Origin: SURF-21 sp964510515
GTDB taxonomy: Bacteria; Actinomycetota; Geothermincolia; Geothermincolales; RBG-13-55-18
NCBI GenBank assembly: GCA_964510515.1
Contig: CAZEAU010000003.1
Coordinates: 1 to 64,000 of the forward strand
Reading direction: 5' to 3'
Length of the DNA: 64,000 nt
Each line of letters begins with the position of its first letter. The stretch's first letter is position 1. The notes under the pieces are model-generated. The model worked only from the letters and a program-made list of their open reading frames with translations. It was not told the origin of the DNA and did no database searches. Made by a program: the position numbers and the translations under genes. This document shows, one piece after another, positions 59,690 to 64,000 of this stretch.

Positions 59690-60181
59690 TTTTCATTACC
59701 CTTCTAGGTTGCGGGGAAAAGCCCAGGAAAGATGTCCGGAAAGCCGCCGGAAAGAGGAAAAGGTGGGTGTTATGCACACCGGAGAAGGGCATGCAGAAGG
59801 CGAGGTAGAGGGCAGAAAGAGCCGCGGAGACGGGTATGGCAGAGGAGTGAAAGTGCGGATTGACCTGCATAAACGAATAATTGTTCACAAAGATATCCAC
59901 AACTGTTGATAACCCCCGCTTCAGGCCGCGATGCGCGAACGAGACGACTAGCAGCCATTATAACAGCGTGCCCACATGGGGGTAAGGGGGCGGGGCCAGG
60001 GCCTCACCTGGAAAATATTAGCGGCGGGGGTGGAAAAACGGGAACAGGGGCGGAGGGGTGGGAGGGAGGGGAGCGGAAGAGCGCGCCGCAGGCGGGATGC
60101 CGCGCGGAGGAGGGGGCGTAGGAGGCAGCCCTGCGCCCCGGCGGAGGCGGCGCGAAAATATATGGTCAGCAGGGACTTTCC
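59690..60181. other. rpmH-dnaA side intergenic region, probable oriC part
   Basis: About 490 bases without a gene. A compact cluster holds three DnaA-box-like sites: TTGTTCACA (59881-59889, one base from the actinobacterial TTGTCCACA), ATATCCACA (59893-59901, one base from TTATCCACA) and, on the minus strand, TTATCAACA (59904-59912). They lie in an AT-rich stretch (59870-59915). A minus-strand promoter is at 59957-59965. The rest is GC-rich. Confidence 0.6.
59957..59965 (-). promoter_or_regulatory. Extended -10 promoter toward the ATPase/HTH gene and dnaA
   Basis: On the minus strand, TGTTATAAT (TGn plus perfect TATAAT). The DnaA boxes at 59881-59912 lie 45-75 bases downstream of it, so DnaA could repress its own transcript. 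The leader to the first gene would be ~260 bases. Confidence 0.55.
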
Positions 60182-60210
60182 TTGACACGCCGCCGGGGCA
60201 CGGATATAAT
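60182..60210 (+). promoter_or_regulatory. Consensus promoter of rpmH-rnpA operon
   Basis: TTGACA (60182-60187), 17-base spacer, TATAAT (60205-60210): a perfect sigma-70-type promoter, ~20 bases before the rpmH ribosome site. Confidence 0.92.
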
Positions 60211-60238
60211 CCTGTAGTGTTTTTTTGGAGGTAAAACA

Positions 60239-60373
60239 GTGAAGAGAACCTATCAACCAAATACCAGAAAAAGGAAGAAACACCATGGCTTCCGCAAGAG
60301 GATGAGCACCAGGTCCGGAAGGGCCATCCTCAAGAGGAGAAGGCAAAGGGGCAGAAAGCGGCTCAGTGCCTGA
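60239..60373 (+). CDS. rpmH: 50S ribosomal protein L34
   Basis: A 44-residue, very basic protein: MKRTYQPNTRKRKKHHGFRK followed by RMSTRSGRAILKRRRQRGRK. This is L34 of the large subunit. GTG start at 60239 with GGAGGT eight bases upstream. The stop overlaps the rnpA start region by eight bases. Confidence 0.96.
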   Translation: MKRTYQPNTRKRKKHHGFRKRMSTRSGRAILKRRRQRGRKRLSA

Positions 60374-60716
60374 AAGACCCATGGAGACCCTGAAGAAGAG
60401 CCGCGATTTCAGGAGGGCGGTCGAGGGCGGCAGCAGAAGATATCTGCAGACGATCATCACCTACAGGCTCCCCAACAGGGAGGGAAAGACCCGCATCGGA
60501 ATCTCCGTAACCAGAAAAACGTGTGGCGGAAGCGTGGGGCGTAACCGCATCAAGAGACGCATCAGGGCGGCGGTGAGAGAGAGCGCGGCCGTGTTGCCCG
60601 AGGGAGAGGACATCGTTATCGTGGCCCGACGGGGCATAGAGAGAGCGAGATACATGCAGATAGAGGCGGATGTGAGAAGATCATGCGGAGGAGCGCCGGG
60701 TGAAGGGGAGCATTGA
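60366..60716 (+). CDS. rnpA: Ribonuclease P protein component
   Basis: About 111-116 residues. The RNase P signature is RNRIKRRIRAAVRE, following IGISVTRKTCGGSVG; the start contains METLKKSRDFRRAVEGG. It binds RNase P RNA for tRNA 5' maturation. GTG 60366 (overlapping rpmH) or ATG 60381 may be the start; the family N-terminus fits either. Overlaps yidD by 17 bases. Confidence 0.94.
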   Translation: MPERPMETLKKSRDFRRAVEGGSRRYLQTIITYRLPNREGKTRIGISVTRKTCGGSVGRNRIKRRIRAAVRESAAVLPEGEDIVIVARRGIERARYMQIEADVRRSCGGAPGEGEH

Positions 60717-60939
60717 CCGGGCCCTGGGGTCGCTGTTCGTGGCGGCGGTGAGGGTTTACCAGGTACTGATATCGAGCTGGCTGCCGCCGACCTGCCGTTT
60801 TTATCCGACCTGCTCGAGCTACATGATACAGGCGGTGCTAAGGTACGGCCCCCTGCGGGGAGGCTGGATGGGGATCAGGCGGCTGGCGAGATGTCACCCC
60901 TGGAACGCCGGCGGATATGACCCTCTACCGGAGGGATAG
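60700..60939 (+). CDS. yidD: Membrane protein insertion efficiency factor YidD
   Basis: A 79-residue YidD with the signature YQVLISSWLPPTCRFYPTCS followed by SYMIQAVLRYGPLRGGWMG and RCHPWNAGGYDPLP. It assists YidC-dependent membrane insertion. Starts at GTG 60700 inside rnpA; six bases separate its stop from yidC. Confidence 0.95.
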   Translation: MKGSIDRALGSLFVAAVRVYQVLISSWLPPTCRFYPTCSSYMIQAVLRYGPLRGGWMGIRRLARCHPWNAGGYDPLPEG

Positions 60940-60945
60940 AATAAC

Positions 60946-61995
60946 ATGAATCTGTTTGGGGATATCTGGAACGGGATAGTATCCGGGCTCAACTTCCTCC
61001 TGCAGGGCATCAACGACCTCACCGGCAACTACGGGGTGGCGATAATCCTCCTCACCGTGCTGGTCAAGCTGGTGCTTCTCCCCCTGACTATCAAGCAGAC
61101 GCGCTCGATGATAGCCATGCAGAAGATACAGCCGGAGATAAAAAAGCTGCAGGAGAAATACAAGGACGACAAAGAGCGCCTCTCCCAGGAGATGATGAAG
61201 TTCTATCGCGAGAACAAGGTGAACCCCCTGGGGGGGTGTCTGCCCCTCATCCTGCAGCTCCCCGTGTTCTTCGCTCTCTTCACGGTGCTGCGTAAATACA
61301 TCCTGACCCCGCCCACCATAATCGTGGGGAACACCTTTGCGGCTATGCAGGGCATTGAGGGCTTCGCCGGAATGCCGTCCGCCTTCGCCGGCCTTCCCAG
61401 CTTCAAGCAGGCCGGCTTCCTGTGGATAGATAACCTCGCCAACTCGACGCGCATCGCGGACCCCACCTTCGTATTCATCATCCTGCTCGCCGTGACCACC
61501 TGGTACTCGCAGAAACAGGTGATGACCGATCCCAGGCAGAAGAACATGCTGATCATCATGCCGCTGGTTACAGCCTTCATCGGGTGGAGCCTGCCCGCGG
61601 GAGTGGCCATATACTGGTTGACGACAAACACCCTGCAGATTGTGCAGCAGTTCGTCATGGAGCGTTACGGGAAGAAACACCCCGATGAAGCGGCGAAGCC
61701 GGCGGAGCCCAGAAAGGCGACTCCGGAAAAAGCGCCTGCCAAGGGAAGGAGCGCGGCGCATAAAGCGCCGCCCGGCGTGCCGGCGAAGAGGAGAGCGGCA
61801 ACGCAAGGAAAGGCCGAGTCCAGCGGCGCGAAGCCCAGGGGCAAGCCCGGCGGGGCTGCGCAGAAGGGCAAGACACCGGCGACCGCGGCGGGGAAGCCCT
61901 CCGCGCAGGTGAGAAGGCCGAAGGGACCGCCGCCCACACAGAAAAAGCCCCAGGTCAAGGGCCAGGGGGGCAAGGGCGGCTCGCGTAAGCGATAG
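60946..61995 (+). CDS. yidC: Membrane protein insertase YidC
   Basis: A 349-residue Oxa1/YidC insertase of the short (Gram-positive) type. Membrane segments: VAIILLTVLVKLVLLPLTIK, LPLILQLPVFFALFTVLRKY, FVFIILLAVTTWY and LIIMPLVTAFIGWSLPAG with VAIYWLTTNTLQIVQQ. The conserved positive patch follows (RSMIAMQKIQPEIKKLQEKY). The C-terminal ~110 residues are a Lys/Ala/Pro/Gly-rich cytoplasmic tail, much longer than in B. subtilis, and may bind ribosomes. Confidence 0.95.
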   Translation: MNLFGDIWNGIVSGLNFLLQGINDLTGNYGVAIILLTVLVKLVLLPLTIKQTRSMIAMQKIQPEIKKLQEKYKDDKERLSQEMMKFYRENKVNPLGGCLPLILQLPVFFALFTVLRKYILTPPTIIVGNTFAAMQGIEGFAGMPSAFAGLPSFKQAGFLWIDNLANSTRIADPTFVFIILLAVTTWYSQKQVMTDPRQKNMLIIMPLVTAFIGWSLPAGVAIYWLTTNTLQIVQQFVMERYGKKHPDEAAKPAEPRKATPEKAPAKGRSAAHKAPPGVPAKRRAATQGKAESSGAKPRGKPGGAAQKGKTPATAAGKPSAQVRRPKGPPPTQKKPQVKGQGGKGGSRKR

Positions 61996-62011
61996 CAGGA
62001 GGAGAAGCGCG

Positions 62012-62467
62012 ATGGAAGCGGAAGAGCGTGAGATCACCCCGAAGAGCGTAGTCGTGGACATCGTGAACCTCATGGATCTGAGAACCAGGGTGACAAGCTG
62101 GGAGGACGAAGAGGAGATCCACGTGGATGTGTGGGGCGAGGACCTGGGAATACTCATCGGAAGAGGGGGATCCACACTGCAGGCGCTGCAGGACATCGTG
62201 GCCACCATCGTGCGCAGGTCATGCGCGGAGATGCGCAGGATAGTCGTGGACGTGGAGAGGTATAAGGAAAGGCGGCGCCAGAAGCTGCGGGAATACGCGG
62301 AGAGGATGGCGGACAGGGCGCTGGCGACAAAAAGGCCCGTGAAGCTGGAGCCCATGAACCCCCGCGAGCGCAAGATCGTGCACGACGCCCTCAAGGATTA
62401 CGCCGGAGTGGAGAGCAAGAGCGAGGGGGAGGACCCGCAACGAAGCATAGTCATATCGCCGTTGTGA
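62012..62467 (+). CDS. jag: Jag/KhpB-like RNA-binding protein
   Basis: A 151-residue protein with a KH domain (LGILIGRGGSTLQALQDIVA) and an R3H domain (ERMADRALATKRPVKLEPMN, then PRERKIVHDALKDYAGV). The N-terminal Jag_N domain is missing, so it is a short form. KH-R3H proteins are global RNA binders linked to division and envelope control. It follows yidC in nearly all Firmicutes and Actinobacteria. Confidence 0.93.
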   Translation: MEAEEREITPKSVVVDIVNLMDLRTRVTSWEDEEEIHVDVWGEDLGILIGRGGSTLQALQDIVATIVRRSCAEMRRIVVDVERYKERRRQKLREYAERMADRALATKRPVKLEPMNPRERKIVHDALKDYAGVESKSEGEDPQRSIVISPL

Positions 62468-62481
62468 ACACGCTTATAAGG

Positions 62482-62520
62482 AGTGCCCCCGTTTCACGTG
62501 AAACAGGGGCACTATTTTTA
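62482..62520 (+). terminator. Rho-independent terminator of the rpmH-jag operon
   Basis: A stem of 8 bp (AGTGCCCC/GGGGCACT), one C-A mismatch and 7 bp (GTTTCAC/GTGAAAC), followed by ATTTTTATAA. The upper stem is the parS sequence listed separately. Confidence 0.85.
62490..62505. promoter_or_regulatory. parS site 1
   Basis: CGTTTCACGTGAAACA matches the 16-bp ParB-binding consensus TGTTTCACGTGAAACA at 15 of 16 positions. It forms the top of the jag terminator stem. Confidence 0.88.
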
Positions 62521-63352
62521 TAAGTGCAGGCAGGTAAAGCATCGCTGGGGGCCTCGTGCGGCGCGGGCGAGGGCTAGAACCCCGGATGGGGGGCCATATG
62601 TATCGAGCGGGGGCGCCCGGCAATCTCCCCGGGCCGGGGGCGGATGCGGCCGGGAAGAAGAGGCGTCCGTCACCTGGGTGTCGGTCGCGCGCGGGTGAGC
62701 CGCGCCCCCGGCGGCTCGGGGTCGGGATGACACTCAAAGCCCCTTGCCTCATGGGGAGGGCCCGCCAGCGGCGGTGGGGGGCATGGCGGGAGCGGCCCCT
62801 GAGGGCCTGCGGGCGGCGCGCCATCGAAGCTCGTGTGCCCACACGGGCGGGGAGACGGCTAAACACCCCGGAAGTGCGACTCAACGCAGTTAACGAGGTG
62901 CTTTTCCGCAGGGAATGAGGGGCGAAAAAGGCGGGGCACGATCTCCTGGTGGCGCATGGGGGGAAGATCGGGGGCGCCGAGGGAGGAGAGCGCGGTCCCG
63001 GGAAAGCCCGGAGAGCCGATAAAATAGCAGGTAAAACAGCATGTGAGACCCGGGAAGAGGCTGCCCGCGGCGGCCACCTTAACCCCTACTTCAGGTACAG
63101 GTCCTGCCATAAATGAAGCAATGGGCGAATATGGCAATATGTTTATATAAGTGAAATGGCAATAGCCTCTGTCGGGCGATGTGGGGACGCCGATGAGGGC
63201 GTCTGATGGTGGCGGGAGGCGGGGGGGCATGGGAAGAAGCGATTCAACATGCAGGGGGAGGCGCCGGCGGCGCGTGGGGAAAAGAGGGTGCGGTGGCGGC
63301 GGGGTGAGGCCGCGGGGGAGAGAGGCGGGCGGATACGCCCGAGGGCGAAAAA

Positions 63353-63368
63353 TGTTTCACGTGAAACA
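63353..63368. promoter_or_regulatory. parS site 2
   Basis: TGTTTCACGTGAAACA, a perfect match to the ParB-binding consensus palindrome. Confidence 0.95.
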
Positions 63369-63843
63369 AAGGGCGGCGAAACACGACAAGAAAATGATGC
63401 AGGGCCGCGATTATTGATGAAAGAGAACAGAAAAGGTGGGAAGATGCAGTTATCCTGTAATGAAACAGAGCATGGACGCCCGGATAGCCGTGCGTGAGAG
63501 GCGCGCCGGGCGTGAAGACGACCGCCGTCGAGGGCGTGGGCAGCATAACGGTGCGTGAAAGCGGCGGGGTTTCCTGGGCGATGGCGCGGATGAAGAAAAG
63601 CTATCCGCACCCGAGAGGCGCTGGCGTTGCTGCGGACGCGACGTGCGCAACGGCGAGGCTAACCTTCGGGCGGGGAGTGGACGCAGCAGACGAGTGCTGA
63701 GAGGGAAAAGTCCGCATTTCCCCTCCTCACGCAGGCCCCACCCGGCGGCAAGGGTGCTTCCCGGGGCGCAAAGAGAAGCAAGTGAGCCGATCATGGGGAG
63801 GGGGGGCGAGCAGCGGGGCGGTATAGGGCTAAGTTGGCGCATA

Positions 63844-63859
63844 TGTTTCACGTGAAACA
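63844..63859. promoter_or_regulatory. parS site 3
   Basis: TGTTTCACGTGAAACA, a second perfect match, 491 bases from the previous one. Confidence 0.95.
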
Positions 63860-64000
63860 ATACAAATGGAAGAGAAAGGGGATTGCGGCAGGAAATCGCC
63901 GCAATATAAAGAGGAGAGTTTATAATGAGAAAGAAGATATATAGATAAGTCTTTGCGTGGGAGGGAGGGGTTGAAGCGGCGAAAAGAGCGAAGATGAACG

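Larger units (their letters stand above)
62521..64000. other. ~1.5-kb region without convincing genes, carrying parS sites
   Basis: Open frames here (for example around 62556-62918 plus and 62859-63230 minus) give Arg/Gly/Pro-rich translations, lack ribosome sites and match no family. Two perfect parS sites occur at 63353 and 63844. A short AT-rich stretch is at 63125-63170. Near 63920, GAGGAGAG precedes an ATG but the frame closes after seven codons. The segregation genes parA and parB are expected beyond the right edge. Confidence 0.65.

Noticed and set aside
62556..63230. Possible genes of ~120 residues after jag
   Set aside because: Low-complexity Arg/Gly/Pro translations, no Shine-Dalgarno, and no resemblance to rsmG, parA or parB.
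63920..63950. ATG with a good ribosome site near the right end
   Set aside because: The frame closes after seven codons; perhaps a leader peptide, but nothing supports this.

Overview
The window is high-GC (roughly two thirds G+C) bacterial chromosome around the replication origin. The gene order rpmH-rnpA-yidD-yidC-jag facing dnaA-dnaN-recF-dciA-gyrB-gyrA, the separate rpsF-ssb-rpsR-rplI-dnaB block, frequent GTG/TTG starts and at least two apparently leaderless genes point to an actinobacterial lineage. The 2-hydroxyacyl-CoA dehydratase/benzoyl-CoA reductase-type enzyme with its activator ATPase, a CooT-type nickel protein, radical-SAM and Fe-S proteins suggest an anaerobe or facultative anaerobe, for example an uncultured Geothermincolia/OPB41-like actinobacterium. 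The taxonomic placement is inference; no rRNA is present.

Layout. 1-987: non-coding mosaic of imperfect GC-rich repeats. 988-5532: minus-strand CrtI/phytoene-desaturase-like oxidoreductase and a small protein behind a promoter with a palindromic operator, a MerR-TetR fusion regulator, and an amidase. 5666-8974: DinG-type helicase and a YbjQ-family protein. 9065-12029: CoA ligase divergent from a TetR regulator, then a leaderless lipoprotein. 12123-14705: TrpB2 controlled by a leader peptide/terminator attenuator, endonuclease V, ComFB-like protein. 14894-17985: rpsF-ssb-rpsR-rplI-dnaB. 18112-19014: Fe-S protein. 19484-28521: a plus-strand operon-like run with two acyl-CoA dehydrogenase homologues, two paralogous proteins of an unrecognised helical family flanking a membrane protein, two 2-hydroxyacyl-CoA dehydratase-type subunits and their activase. 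28566-30556: cooT, a DUF3842-like gene, trxA, trxB. 30657-34385: VWA/MoxR/HD/membrane-protein cluster. 34519-41104: PflX-like radical SAM, MscS channel, HtrA protease, argS, alpha/beta hydrolase. 41444-45919: MoxR-DUF58-transglutaminase cluster. 45939-47723: YhaM-like nuclease, tRNA-Ile and palindromic repeats. 47724-58900: lipoprotein, rtcB, archease, gyrA, gyrB, dciA, recF, dnaN, dnaA, all on the minus strand. 58949-59689: GHKL-ATPase/winged-helix protein. 60239-62467: rpmH-rnpA-yidD-yidC-jag. 62468-64000: about 1.5 kb without convincing genes carrying three parS sites.

How the parts work together. The right half is the replication/segregation hub. DnaA-box-like clusters lie on both sides of dnaA (57384-57446 and 59881-59912), suggesting a bipartite oriC. 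DnaA, the clamp, RecF, gyrase, DnaB and the putative DnaB loader DciA are all encoded here. Three near-perfect 16-bp parS palindromes lie 2.6-4 kb from the rpmH-side box cluster; the first forms the upper stem of the jag terminator. parA and parB are not in the window.

The most promising uncharacterised system is the 19.5-28.5 kb operon, which combines acyl-CoA chemistry and an ATP-driven radical dehydratase/reductase module with a pair of membrane-associated paralogues that I do not recognise. The best-supported regulatory find is the tryptophan attenuator of trpB2, with three consecutive Trp codons.
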